From the NCBI GenBank assembly GCA_002010215.1, contig MTMY01000047.1, positions 1 through 64,000 of the forward strand: a DNA stretch of 64,000 nucleotides. Direction: 5' to 3'. The stretch comes from Archaeoglobus sp. JdFR-37. Its GTDB lineage: Archaea; Halobacteriota; Archaeoglobi; Archaeoglobales; Archaeoglobaceae. A program made the translations under genes and the position numbers. Below are positions 41,335 through 49,475 of the stretch, one piece after another (the stretch's first letter is position 1; each line of letters opens with the position of its first letter). The notes under the pieces are model-generated. The model did no database searches and had not been told where the DNA came from. It saw only the letters and a program-made list of their open reading frames with translations.

Positions 41335-41907
41335 TCAACCCGCTCTCTGCCAGAAATAGACCATCCTGTGTATTGTTGTGATAACTCCAAGAGCAAAGAG
41401 AATTGCAAGGGTTTCGAAAATCAACCCAGTGAGCAGACCAACCATGATGAGGAAGAGTCTGGTGTCTCTGCTTCCAATGCCTACCTTAACGCTGACACCC
41501 TCAGCTTCTGCCATGGCCCTAGTTATGCTGACTCCAAAAGAAGCAGTTAGTGCAAGCATTCCTATGAGCCAGAGGTCAGGATTTACTGAAACTAGGCCTA
41601 TTATCAGGGCAGCGTCAACGAATCTATCCAGAACCCTGTCTAGATATGCCCCTCTTCTCGTAGTTTTCCCCGTTAGCCTTGCTAGGTCACCATCAGTGCA
41701 GTCCAAAATTTGTGAAATAAAGATGGTGGCAACTGCCTCGTAAAACCTGCCATAAAAGATTAAAAAGGCAGGAATTATGCCGATGATACTTGCAAAGATG
41801 GTTAAATGGTTTGGATTCAGGTCGAATCTTGATAAGAATCGTGCAAGAGGCTTTGAGAACCGTCTGTAAACTTTTTCCGTCAGCAAATACTCTAAATTGC
41901 CTCCCAT
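41335..41907 (-). CDS. CDP-alcohol phosphatidyltransferase (archaetidylinositol phosphate or di-inositol phosphate synthase)
   Basis: The 190-residue membrane protein has the CDP-alcohol motif DGDLARLTGKTTRRGAYLDR (followed by VLD), i.e. DGxxAR(x)8G(x)3D(x)3D. Several membrane helices surround it. In Archaeoglobales such an enzyme either makes archaetidylinositol phosphate or, next to an inositol-1-phosphate cytidylyltransferase, di-myo-inositol-phosphate, a thermoprotective solute. It is divergent from a cytidylyltransferase gene at 41963, favouring the inositol branch. Confidence 0.85.
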   Translation of the reverse strand: MGGNLEYLLTEKVYRRFSKPLARFLSRFDLNPNHLTIFASIIGIIPAFLIFYGRFYEAVATIFISQILDCTDGDLARLTGKTTRRGAYLDRVLDRFVDAALIIGLVSVNPDLWLIGMLALTASFGVSITRAMAEAEGVSVKVGIGSRDTRLFLIMVGLLTGLIFETLAILFALGVITTIHRMVYFWQRAG

Positions 41908-41962
41908 TAATCACCTCACCTCGCAATAAACTTTTTAAAAAAGTGGTTCTATAAGCTTTTCC

Positions 41963-42706
41963 ATGAAAGCTGTGATACTAGCGGCCGGAGCTGGCACCAG
42001 ACTGGGTAAGTATACTGAAGAGCTGCCGAAAACATTGGTGGATGTTGGAGGCTTCCCAATCCTTGCCCATACCCTGAACAGCATCATAGAATGCGGAATT
42101 ACGGACATTATGATTGTGACTGGTTACGAAGCTGGAAAGGTTGAGAAATTCGTGGAGGGTATGGATATTGACGCTGAGTACGATGTTGAGTACATCTACA
42201 ACAAGAAATATGGCGAGACCAACAACATATACAGCATATATCTGACGAGAGATATACTGGAAGGTGAATCATTCGTTCTTATCAACTCTGATGTATTATT
42301 TCATCCCGATATCCTGAAAGGGTTGGTCAACTCACCTAAAAGAGGTGTGATACTTTCTGTTGACTTCACCGTTGAGATTGCTGAAGAGGAAATGAAGGTG
42401 AAGGTAGAAGGGGATAGAATAGTTGCCATTTCAAAAGAGATACCGCCAGAGGAGGCGGATGGGGAGTACATCGGGATAACCAGAATAGATGCTATCGGTA
42501 GCACAGAATTCTTCGATGCAGTAAGCAAAACACTGAGGGACGAGGGATACAATGTGTTCTATGAAGCGGCATTTCAGAGGATGATTGTGGAAGGCGAATA
42601 TGTCACCTTTGAAGACACTGGAGGATTGCCGTGGATAGAAATCGATACACCTGAAGACCTCCATATAGCGAGAAAAGTCGTTGCCCCCAAAATATTGGGG
42701 GGATAA
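41963..42706 (+). CDS. Nucleotidyltransferase, inositol-1-phosphate cytidylyltransferase-like
   Basis: The 247-residue protein begins ILAAGAGTRLGKYTEELPK, the NTP-transferase signature, and has YGETNNIYSIYL, VLINSDVLFHPDIL and WIEIDTPEDL. The YGETNNIYS motif is shared by LicC-like choline and inositol phosphate cytidylyltransferases. In A. fulgidus-type organisms the inositol-phosphate cytidylyltransferase can be fused with the synthase; here the two are separate divergent genes, which I flag as an arrangement worth noting. Confidence 0.8.
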   Translation: MKAVILAAGAGTRLGKYTEELPKTLVDVGGFPILAHTLNSIIECGITDIMIVTGYEAGKVEKFVEGMDIDAEYDVEYIYNKKYGETNNIYSIYLTRDILEGESFVLINSDVLFHPDILKGLVNSPKRGVILSVDFTVEIAEEEMKVKVEGDRIVAISKEIPPEEADGEYIGITRIDAIGSTEFFDAVSKTLRDEGYNVFYEAAFQRMIVEGEYVTFEDTGGLPWIEIDTPEDLHIARKVVAPKILGG

Positions 42707-42725
42707 AGGGGATAGGTAAATAGCA

Positions 42726-43631
42726 TTACATGTGGGAGTATCCTCTAAACTCTACCTCCTTTAAACCATTTTCTGTCTCCAGATATACTCCTTCTCCTTT
42801 TATAACCTCTCCAATCACAAATCCGTGACTACAGTCGTCGGAAGTATAAACAAGCTCATAATCTCCTCCAGCGTACAGATAGAGCTCAAGGGCTTTTTCA
42901 TAATCTACAAAGTCGGTGAGATGCTGGAGGTTCAACAACTCCTCGTAAATGATAATCCCCACACTGCTTTTCTTTGCAATGAGATTCAGGCTGATGGCTA
43001 GACTATCGCTTATATCAGTCATGGCTGATGCGTGCTGGGCCAGCTCTACCCCTTCTCCCACTCTAGGTTCCGGTGTGAAAAGAGACTCAGGATATGCAAG
43101 TTCTCCACGCTCAGCACCTGAAAAGAGCTGTTCCAGACTCAATTGGGCTTTTCCGAGCTCTCCAGTAAGACATACTTTCTCCCCCGGCAGAGCACCTTTC
43201 TGGGTTACAAATCTCTTTGCAACCCCTACAGCGAAGCCAGCAATGCTGAGCTCATCTCCAAAATCTGTGTCCCCCCCGACCACTGCGACTCTGTATTTAT
43301 CCGCCAGTTTTTTCATACCTTCCAGTATCTTTTTGTAAAATTCATCGTCAATTCCATCTCTGATGGTTATTGTGTAGAGGAAATAGCGTGGTTCAGCTCC
43401 GCTACCGGCTAGATCGCTGAGGTTTACAGCCAGACTCAGGTGACCAATCTCTTCAGGTTTTATACTAGGGGGAAAATCCGCCTTTTCATGGAGGTTGTCA
43501 GCTGTTAATACTACATTCTCACTCCCGAGTCTCACAACAGCGCAATCGTCGTCTCCAGCACCAACAAGCACATCGTTCCACTCCACTCTGAATATCTGTG
43601 AAGCAATATCGATGAGTCTGAACTCTCTCAT
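42726..43631 (-). CDS. thiL: Thiamine-monophosphate kinase
   Basis: The 301-residue product has GAGDDDCAVV near the N-terminus, a NLSDLAGSGAEPRYF motif, VVGGDTDFGDELS and YAGGDYELVYT, all ThiL signatures. It phosphorylates thiamine monophosphate with ATP to the diphosphate. It is a single gene with its 3' end 20 nt from the convergent nucleotidyltransferase gene. Confidence 0.95.
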   Translation of the reverse strand: MREFRLIDIASQIFRVEWNDVLVGAGDDDCAVVRLGSENVVLTADNLHEKADFPPSIKPEEIGHLSLAVNLSDLAGSGAEPRYFLYTITIRDGIDDEFYKKILEGMKKLADKYRVAVVGGDTDFGDELSIAGFAVGVAKRFVTQKGALPGEKVCLTGELGKAQLSLEQLFSGAERGELAYPESLFTPEPRVGEGVELAQHASAMTDISDSLAISLNLIAKKSSVGIIIYEELLNLQHLTDFVDYEKALELYLYAGGDYELVYTSDDCSHGFVIGEVIKGEGVYLETENGLKEVEFRGYSHM

Positions 43632-43736
43632 TGGAAAAAGTAGGGGAGGGTAATTGATATGCTTTTGCCAATGTTGTCTAATGTTACTTAATAAGTCTTT
43701 AAGTCTTAAAGCGATGGAGTTGAAGCGGGGTCAGTC

Positions 43737-44135
43737 TTAATGAGCCTCTGCAGGTATATGAGCTGCCCTCTCCTTCAGGGAGTCCACCATCTCGCTTAGT
43801 TTTTCATACCATGCTTCAAGCTCTTTTATAAGCTTAATTCTCAATTCTTCCAGCGGGACAGGATAGTATATGTACCTGTACCCACCATTCTTCAGAATGC
43901 GGTACTTTCTCTCAACTAGACTTTTCTCCATGAGTGTTTGCAGAGTTCGGTAAACTCCGCTTTTATCTCTGCCTATGTATTCAGAAAGTCTACCAACATC
44001 AATCCCCGGATGTTTTTGGAGGGCAAGATAAACATCGATTTCTGAGGCCGTGAGCTTCAAGACGCACTTCAATATGTGCTGAAAGGTTAAATCCAGCTCA
44101 AAACCATCTTCTGGCTTATCCATTTTTGACACCAT
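43737..44135 (-). CDS. TrmB-like winged-helix regulator
   Basis: The 132-residue protein has LTASEIDVYLALQKHPGID and a recognition helix LSEYIGRDKSGVYRTLQ with wing LVERKYRILKNGGYRYIYY, then a helical tail EELRIKLIKELEAWYEKLSE. This TrmB-type wHTH lacks a sugar-binding domain. Several starts are possible: ATG 44135 or ATG 44123. An 8-bp inverted repeat upstream (44164-44198) may be its operator. It is transcribed away from nep1, so its targets are unknown. Confidence 0.75.
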   Translation of the reverse strand: MVSKMDKPEDGFELDLTFQHILKCVLKLTASEIDVYLALQKHPGIDVGRLSEYIGRDKSGVYRTLQTLMEKSLVERKYRILKNGGYRYIYYPVPLEELRIKLIKELEAWYEKLSEMVDSLKERAAHIPAEAH

Positions 44136-44163
44136 ACACCATTCTTGATAACATAATATGTTT

Positions 44164-44198
44164 TTCGAATACTTAACTTTTACTGAACCATATTCGAA
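44164..44198. promoter_or_regulatory. Inverted repeat upstream of the TrmB-like regulator, putative operator
   Basis: TTCGAATA (44164-44171) and TATTCGAA (44191-44198) are a perfect 8-bp inverted repeat with a 19-nt spacer. They lie 30-60 bp upstream of the regulator's start, upstream of a TATA-like CATATTATG (44148-44156, minus strand). Centre-to-centre distance is 27 bp (about 2.5 turns). Autoregulation is a reasonable hypothesis. Confidence 0.5.
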
Positions 44199-44249
44199 CT
44201 TAAAGTGTCAATTTCAGGACAGTATTGGATGGAATGGATTTCTGACAGG

Positions 44250-44912
44250 TTAAATTTGAGGGGAGAACATTCTTTCGTACTCACAAAGTACCTTTCCGGT
44301 GACATACAGACTGGTGAGGGGTTCACGAGATATAGAAACGAATTCGGCGTCGAATTCTTTCAAAATATGGAGGGTTTCCTTCTCAAAATTGCCATGAGGG
44401 TAGGCACCTATGCACACCACAATGTCCTTTTTGAGGGATTCATCCAGTTTTGGATCACCCTTTTCATCCATAACTACTATCTGACAATTTAGACTGGTTA
44501 GAAGGTCTGAAAGAGTGATGTCTGTAATCTCAATAAGCTTCTTTCCTCCCGAACTGATGCATCTATTCTCAAACAAATCTTCCATCAACCCTATAAAACG
44601 GTTGTAGTTTCTTGGCAACCTCGTCTCCCTGTTGATCCAGATAATTTTTCCATGAAATGTGTGGACATGGATGCTCAGCTCTTTTATGGGAGAGTCAAGG
44701 GCTAAAAGAAGGCATGTATGGATTATGTCAGGTCTGCCTCTCTTTTCTGCTTTGTACAGCCTCCTCATAGCGGCATGATGCCTAGAGTCATCTAGGATAA
44801 TTCCAGAGGGGTTCTTTTTCCGTCTTCTGGCATCCGAAATAACTGCAGAATGCCGAAATATTTCGGGCGGGATGAGCTCAAGAGAGGATTCGAGGAAAAT
44901 GAGATGGAGCAT
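44250..44912 (-). CDS. nep1: Ribosomal RNA pseudouridine N1-methyltransferase Nep1 (Emg1)
   Basis: The 220-residue SPOUT-class protein has an ILDDSRHHAAMRRL motif, a GRPDIIHTCLLLALDSP motif and LPRNYNRFIGLMEDLF, matching Nep1. It methylates a pseudouridine in helix 35 of 16S rRNA and helps assemble the small subunit. It follows the gene at 44928 by 15 nt and may be cotranscribed. Confidence 0.93.
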   Translation of the reverse strand: MLHLIFLESSLELIPPEIFRHSAVISDARRRKKNPSGIILDDSRHHAAMRRLYKAEKRGRPDIIHTCLLLALDSPIKELSIHVHTFHGKIIWINRETRLPRNYNRFIGLMEDLFENRCISSGGKKLIEITDITLSDLLTSLNCQIVVMDEKGDPKLDESLKKDIVVCIGAYPHGNFEKETLHILKEFDAEFVSISREPLTSLYVTGKVLCEYERMFSPQI

Positions 44913-44927
44913 ATTTAGAAGGCATGT

Positions 44928-45242
44928 TTATGCATGCTGTTCTACCTCCAGCACATCGAACTCGATATAGCCCAAATCCATTATCTTGTGCTTCCTTATC
45001 ACGTCCATGGGAATTTCCCAGTGGTGGGGGTGATGAGCATCGCTTTCAAATTCAACAACTCTCCCGGCTTCATCAACAACCCTCATTTTGGGGTCATAAA
45101 CTCTGAGCAACCTGACCTTTATTTTCTCCCCGCCCTTTATTTCGAGCCCCTCCAGAACTTCCTCTGGTGGAATTATGAAGCAGATATCTCCTTCATACCT
45201 TATTCTTTCAAGCACTCTAGTGGATGCACCCATTGCACTCAT
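44928..45242 (-). CDS. Hypothetical protein, 104 aa, adjacent to nep1
   Basis: I do not recognise this family. It is soluble and basic/beta-rich with GDICFIIPPEEVLEGLEI, a segment that looks like an OB or AbrB-like fold, and a His-rich segment DAHHPHHWEIPMDV near residue 70 that could bind metal. ATG 45242 is the likely start; ATG 45233 (MGAST) is also possible. Coupling to nep1 (15-nt gap) suggests a ribosome-related or RNA-related role, by context only. Confidence 0.5.
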   Translation of the reverse strand: MSAMGASTRVLERIRYEGDICFIIPPEEVLEGLEIKGGEKIKVRLLRVYDPKMRVVDEAGRVVEFESDAHHPHHWEIPMDVIRKHKIMDLGYIEFDVLEVEQHA

Positions 45243-45330
45243 GAAAATTTCTCAACGCGGCAAGTTTTAACTCTTTTCTTTTGGGGGCAATTTCATGAAC
45301 CGGTAGGATTATTTTACCGTAAATCGGATT

Positions 45331-45531
45331 ATGAATATGGAAAGCCATGTGAAGTGGGGCTTGGGATTCATATTTCTCGGAATTGCCATAACCTTTGTGT
45401 CATTAGGCCTACACCTCTTCATCGCTACACCTTTTCTCACCATTATATACTCGGTTTCTCTGATTTTAATCGGTATTGCCCTTATTATGTTTGGAAAAAG
45501 GGAGCGTAAAATTGAGGAGGTGGTAAAGTGA
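45331..45531 (+). CDS. Small membrane protein, 66 aa, two transmembrane helices
   Basis: After a short hydrophilic start (MNMESHVK) the product has two hydrophobic segments (about 9-31 and 34-54) separated by a short loop, and a basic tail FGKRERKIEEVVK. It overlaps the start of the YbjQ-type gene by 4 nt, so the two are coupled. No function recognised. Confidence 0.6.
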   Translation: MNMESHVKWGLGFIFLGIAITFVSLGLHLFIATPFLTIIYSVSLILIGIALIMFGKRERKIEEVVK

Positions 45532-45875
45532 GTGGGGTAAATAGAATGAATGGAATGATTGTGACGAACACCGAAGCTGTTCCAGAATATGATGTGGAAG
45601 ATATTCTGGGCATTGTTTTTGGCAACACTGTCAGAGCCAGGCACATCGGAAAGGATATACTTGCCGGACTGAAAAACGTTGTTGGTGGGGAAATAGAGGA
45701 GTATACAGAGATGCTGGCAGATGCCAGAAAAGAGGCGTTGAACAGGATGATTAACGAGGCGAAAAAGCTTGGTGCTGATGCCGTGGTGAATGTGAGATTT
45801 ACGACCTCTCAAACAATGGCCGGTGCGGCGGAATTACTGGCTTATGGCACTGCAGTGAAGCTTAGAAAGGTCTGA
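45528..45875 (+). CDS. YbjQ-family (UPF0145, DUF74) protein
   Basis: The 115-residue product has IVTNTEAVPEYDVEDILGIV, GGEIEEYTEMLADARKEA and GADAVVNVRFTTS, the YbjQ pattern. Family members form pentamers; some bind heavy metals through His, but none is prominent here. The start is GTG 45528 overlapping the stop of the membrane protein, preceded by GGAGGTGG-like sequence. Confidence 0.85.
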   Translation: MSGVNRMNGMIVTNTEAVPEYDVEDILGIVFGNTVRARHIGKDILAGLKNVVGGEIEEYTEMLADARKEALNRMINEAKKLGADAVVNVRFTTSQTMAGAAELLAYGTAVKLRKV

Positions 45876-46080
45876 AGTTTAGATCAGTGTCTTTTTTACT
45901 CTTCATCTCCTTTAATCTACTTCCCTTTATCCCCTTTTACCTAGGTTATTTAATCAAGATTTCAATCAAGAGCTAATGAACGAAGTTGCTTCAGGATGCC
46001 ATATTGCTACTGTAGCTACATTGCTACTATAACATCTCCTCGATGCTAAACTTTTTTATTCTCTCTATCATCCATCACTC
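45876..46080. other. Intergenic region with a short repeat
   Basis: T-rich runs directly after the YbjQ-type gene (45893-45935) probably serve as a terminator. Around 46003-46033 the sequence has a short direct repeat ATTGCTACT...ATTGCTACT with CTAC-rich filler. The TATA-like CTTTTTTATTC (46049-46059) lies about 26 nt before the GTG of cobS. Confidence 0.4.
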
Positions 46081-46812
46081 GTGAAATCACTCAGGGCTGC
46101 TATGTCTTTCTTCTCCACTCTGCCTGCTGGAGAAGGTTATGAAGAATATGACGCATTGAGAAGGAATTTGCATGTCATTCCTGTAGCTGGAACGATAATT
46201 GGGATTCTGATTGCTTCAATCACCGTTTCCATATCACTTTTCGCTCCCAAACTGACTTTTCTTGGCGTTATAGTTTATCTGGCCTTTGAGGGGATAAACC
46301 ATGTTGATGGGCTGGCGGATGTTGGGGATGCTATTTTTGCTCCCAGACATAGGAGAAAGGAGGTTCTGAAAGATGTTCGGGTTGGTGCCGGTGGAGTTGT
46401 GTTTGTTGTGTTGTATCTCTTTCTGCTCTTCGAATCTTTCAGAACTTTCAAGAGCTCAACAGATCTGCTGAGTGCAATTATCCTTTCTCAGACCTCTGCC
46501 AAGTTCAGCATGCTGCTTCTTATCACAACGTCAAAGCCACTCTGGGAGGGTATGGCCTCCAACATAATGGAATTCGCAAACACATCACACCTCATCAGGG
46601 GTTTTCTGTTCCTTGTTGCTGTCTATGCATCTTTTGCCGTTCTGAGTGGGGATATAGTCGTCATCTTTGTTCACTTTGTCGTCTCCCTCTTCGCAACACT
46701 ATTTATAAGAAACGCTGCCCACCATCTTTTTGGAGGTGTCAGCGGAGATGTTTTTGGTGCTTCCAACTGTATTGTGTTCGCATTGGGTATGCTTGTCTTT
46801 GTAGCGGGGTGA
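46081..46812 (+). CDS. cobS: Adenosylcobinamide-GDP ribazoletransferase CobS
   Basis: The 243-residue membrane protein has a FEGINHVDGLADVGDAIFAP motif (Asp-rich, metal binding), AGGVVFVVLYLF and ISGDVFGASN near the end. It joins adenosylcobinamide-GDP with alpha-ribazole to give cobalamin. Start is GTG 46081, leaderless by TATA position. cobY follows, so cobalamin assembly genes are grouped. Confidence 0.93.
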   Translation: MKSLRAAMSFFSTLPAGEGYEEYDALRRNLHVIPVAGTIIGILIASITVSISLFAPKLTFLGVIVYLAFEGINHVDGLADVGDAIFAPRHRRKEVLKDVRVGAGGVVFVVLYLFLLFESFRTFKSSTDLLSAIILSQTSAKFSMLLLITTSKPLWEGMASNIMEFANTSHLIRGFLFLVAVYASFAVLSGDIVVIFVHFVVSLFATLFIRNAAHHLFGGVSGDVFGASNCIVFALGMLVFVAG

Positions 46813-46843
46813 TTCGTGCTCAGTAGGCGGTTGGGTGATTATA

Positions 46844-47386
46844 ATGGGAAATTCATTGAAGGCTCTGCTCATGTGCGGTGGCAGGGGGAAGAGACTTGGA
46901 ATGGGCGAAAAACCTCTTGTGAAGATAAAGGGTAAGCCTCTTATTGATTATGCTCTTGATACCTTGTCTGTCTGTGAAGAGGTAATATGTGTTGCATCAC
47001 CTTTGACACCTGAAACCGCAGCTTACCTCTCTTCTCAGGGTCTTGAAGTATTCATGGCTCCCGGAGATGGGTTCATAGAAGACATGCGTTTGGCCATCGA
47101 GACATTATCCATTACGGAACCTGTAGTAGTCATGTCCTCTGATGTAGTGTTGCTAGAAAGTATTTTAGAGGACGTTATTTCCTTCTACTATTCCTGTGAA
47201 AGTGAAGCTGTAGCTCTTTATTCAAACGGGGAATCTGGGGAGAAACCTGTCGGGATAAACATACTGGATGGATTTTTCATCGACAGGGAACAATCCCAAT
47301 CAATCTTTTATATCTCGGAGAATGAGTATGTGAATGTTAATACTCCCGATGATTTGAAAAGGGCAGAGATGATGCTGGATGGATGA
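46844..47386 (+). CDS. cobY: Adenosylcobinamide-phosphate guanylyltransferase CobY
   Basis: The 180-residue NTP-transferase begins [20 protein letters not shown], with the CobY (not CobU) motif [10 protein letters not shown] and [16 protein letters not shown]. It guanylates adenosylcobinamide phosphate, the step before CobS. ATG 46844 is preferred over GTG 46835 because GGGTGAT sits just upstream. It overlaps pcm by 8 nt. Confidence 0.9.
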   Translation: MGNSLKALLMCGGRGKRLGMGEKPLVKIKGKPLIDYALDTLSVCEEVICVASPLTPETAAYLSSQGLEVFMAPGDGFIEDMRLAIETLSITEPVVVMSSDVVLLESILEDVISFYYSCESEAVALYSNGESGEKPVGINILDGFFIDREQSQSIFYISENEYVNVNTPDDLKRAEMMLDG

Positions 47387-48035
47387 GGAGAAAATCTATG
47401 AGGAAAAGCGGAGGAGAATGGTTGAAAGGCTTGTTGCAGAGCTAAATCTAAGTCAGAAGGTTGCTAAGGCAATGCTCAAGGTTCCACGACACCTTTTCGT
47501 CCCCTTCCCATACAGGAAGGAGGCATACATTGATACTCCTTTGCCTATTGGCTCTGGCCAAACCATCAGCGCCCCCCACATGGTGGCCATAATGTGTGAG
47601 CTACTCAAGCTGGAAAAGGGTATGAAGGTTTTGGAGGTGGGGACTGGCAGAGGTTACCATGCTGCGGTGGTTGCGGAGATTGTTGGGGAGATGGGAATGG
47701 TAGTTTCAGTTGAGAGGGTTCCAGAGCTGGCAGAGGAAGCAAGAAAAATTCTGGAAGAACTGGGCTACAGAAACGTGATGGTGGTTGTTGGGGATGGCAG
47801 CGAGGGTTATGAGCCCGAAGCGCCTTACGACAGGATTTATGTTACTGCTGCCGCCCCCGATATTCCGAAACCCCTGATAGAGCAGCTCAAGATAGGGGGT
47901 AGAATTGTGATACCAGTAGGCTATGATATGCAGTACCTCTACGTTGTGGAGAAGCAGGAAGATGGAATAAGAAAGGATATATGGGGAGCTGTAAGATTCG
48001 TACCTTTAGTTGGAAAATACGGGTTTCAGGATTGA
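47379..48035 (+). CDS. pcm: Protein-L-isoaspartate O-methyltransferase
   Basis: The 218-residue protein has [34 protein letters not shown] and [19 protein letters not shown], all Pcm motifs. It methylates isoaspartate residues to start protein repair, useful at high temperature. The gene overlaps the end of cobY and so is in the same operon although unrelated in function. Confidence 0.95.
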   Translation: MDEEKIYEEKRRRMVERLVAELNLSQKVAKAMLKVPRHLFVPFPYRKEAYIDTPLPIGSGQTISAPHMVAIMCELLKLEKGMKVLEVGTGRGYHAAVVAEIVGEMGMVVSVERVPELAEEARKILEELGYRNVMVVVGDGSEGYEPEAPYDRIYVTAAAPDIPKPLIEQLKIGGRIVIPVGYDMQYLYVVEKQEDGIRKDIWGAVRFVPLVGKYGFQD

Positions 48036-48087
48036 TGCAAGGTTGACGGTTCGGGATTTGGTTGCGAATCCGGGGGTCAGGTAATAG

Positions 48088-48588
48088 CTATCCTCTGATC
48101 TCCAGCTTTTCCGGGTTGTGGATGATGGTGAGACAGAGGGCAATTAATCTGTCGAAATGTGGTAGCTCTTCATCGCATTGGAAACAACCCTCTTTTCCGT
48201 CAATAAATAGCTTTAATGTCTCTATCTCGATTCTGTAAGTCTTGCCTCTTGATTTTAATGTGATATAGCCATTCTCCGGCCTTGGTAGCAACCCAAGATC
48301 AACTAATTCTCTGAAAAGCAGCTCTGCTTTACCCTCTGGTGAGGCAAAATAGAGGGACAGAATCTCTTCTTCGGTTACACCTATCTGATTTAGCCACTCA
48401 TCACCTTTTATTCTGCAATCCCTGAACAGAATATCCAATTTAGTCAGCTTGTCCCGACTAAGCAACCTGTATAAGGGTATTATTCTTTTGTAGCCATCAG
48501 TTTCCTGAAGGCAAATGTATACTTCTTCCGTAGGGTACCCTCGAAGGTTTACACATCTAATTTCCATGGTCTCCATGGTCGTATCCAT
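48088..48588 (-). CDS. Hypothetical protein, 166 aa, in operon with a ubiquitin-like protein
   Basis: I do not recognise this family. The frame opens at ATG 48588; ATG 48573 (METMEIRC) is an alternative start. The protein has no membrane segment, has scattered Cys (two as CFQCDEELPHFDR near residue 135) and a helical/beta mix with DGYKRIIPLYRLLSRDKL. The operon position directly after a MoaD/ThiS-like gene, 9 nt apart, suggests it may be its partner (an E1-like target or conjugation substrate), but it lacks the E1 ATP-binding motif. Confidence 0.5.
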   Translation of the reverse strand: MDTTMETMEIRCVNLRGYPTEEVYICLQETDGYKRIIPLYRLLSRDKLTKLDILFRDCRIKGDEWLNQIGVTEEEILSLYFASPEGKAELLFRELVDLGLLPRPENGYITLKSRGKTYRIEIETLKLFIDGKEGCFQCDEELPHFDRLIALCLTIIHNPEKLEIRG

Positions 48589-48597
48589 GGGAACCCT

Positions 48598-48801
48598 TCA
48601 GCCACCTTTTATGGCCGGGATCAGGAGAACCTTGTCCGAATCCTTAACCTTGCTCACGTCATCGAGTCTTATGCTTCTTCCTTCCTCTGTAACTGCGATT
48701 CCTCCTTTCGTCAGGTGTCTCAGGATTTCCTCAACAGCGGTTGCGTGAGGCACCTCCACCTCGGTATGTCCTCCACTGCCCAGCCTCTTAAGGAGGACCA
48801 T
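48598..48801 (-). CDS. Ubiquitin-like small modifier (SAMP/MoaD/ThiS type)
   Basis: The 67-residue product has the beta-grasp pattern VLLKRLGSGGHTEVEVPHAT, ILRHLTKGGIAVTEEG, and ends LIPAIKGG. The terminal diglycine is the hallmark of SAMP, MoaD and ThiS proteins, which are adenylated by an E1-like enzyme. It can act in sulfur carrier chemistry or protein conjugation. The JAMM isopeptidase gene is 80 nt upstream on the same strand, so the two may form a modification/demodification pair. Confidence 0.85.
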   Translation of the reverse strand: MVLLKRLGSGGHTEVEVPHATAVEEILRHLTKGGIAVTEEGRSIRLDDVSKVKDSDKVLLIPAIKGG

Positions 48802-48881
48802 ATAGAGTAGTTGGAAGAACAGGATAAAAAATTAACGGTAAATCGTGATAATTTTGGATGAAAAATATTCATTGGGTGATA

Positions 48882-49292
48882 TTAAAGAAGTTCCACTTCT
48901 AGCTCTTCTATGCCGTTTCTGTAGATGAATGCTTTTATTCCATCAATTCCCACAATCACCCAAGGCATCCCTGTCTGTTTCAAGCCTTCCAAATCGAAGG
49001 CTGAAGGCCTTGCGTTGCCGGTTGGATGGGTGTGGAAGACAGCAACAACATCCATACCTTTCTTTTCAGCATCCATCCAGGCTTTATACAGGCCTTCAGG
49101 ACTCATCTCAAAAAGAAAGGGACTCTCTGCGATATTTTCAATTTCAACAACCTCTTTAACGGTTATAACGTCATCTACTCTGGTTCCAATCAAGACTCCA
49201 CATCTCTCGTGAGTATGTAGCATCGAGATTTCTTCTTTCTCGTCTCGTATGGGTACGAATCCCCTCAGACTGGCGGGAATCCTGATTTTCAT
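48882..49292 (-). CDS. JAMM/MPN+ metalloprotease (desampylase-like)
   Basis: The 136-residue protein is a compact JAMM domain with Glu29 (HERCGVLIG), His87 and His89 (FHTHPTGNARPS), Ser97 and Asp100, the full zinc-ligand set. It resembles archaeal JAMM proteins that cleave SAMP conjugates. It is upstream of a SAMP-like gene on the same strand. A role in removing the ubiquitin-like modifier or processing its C-terminus is the obvious hypothesis. Confidence 0.88.
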   Translation of the reverse strand: MKIRIPASLRGFVPIRDEKEEISMLHTHERCGVLIGTRVDDVITVKEVVEIENIAESPFLFEMSPEGLYKAWMDAEKKGMDVVAVFHTHPTGNARPSAFDLEGLKQTGMPWVIVGIDGIKAFIYRNGIEELEVELL

Positions 49293-49475
49293 TGAACCAC
49301 CCTTAGATTTCTCTTAGGATTTGCATCCATAATTTAACTTTGGGTTTCAAATTTTTTTAACCTACCTGTTTAAGTACACATTTGGTGTTCATTTGAGATA
49401 CAAAAAATTTCATATTTTGGTTCCCTAATATAACTCCCACCGATAATCTTATTTTCCCGCTGCTTAATCAGCTTC

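Noticed and set aside
46003-46033. Functional repeat near cobS
   Set aside because: Only two copies of a 9-nt word; too weak to call a riboswitch or operator. No cobalamin riboswitch elements were seen.
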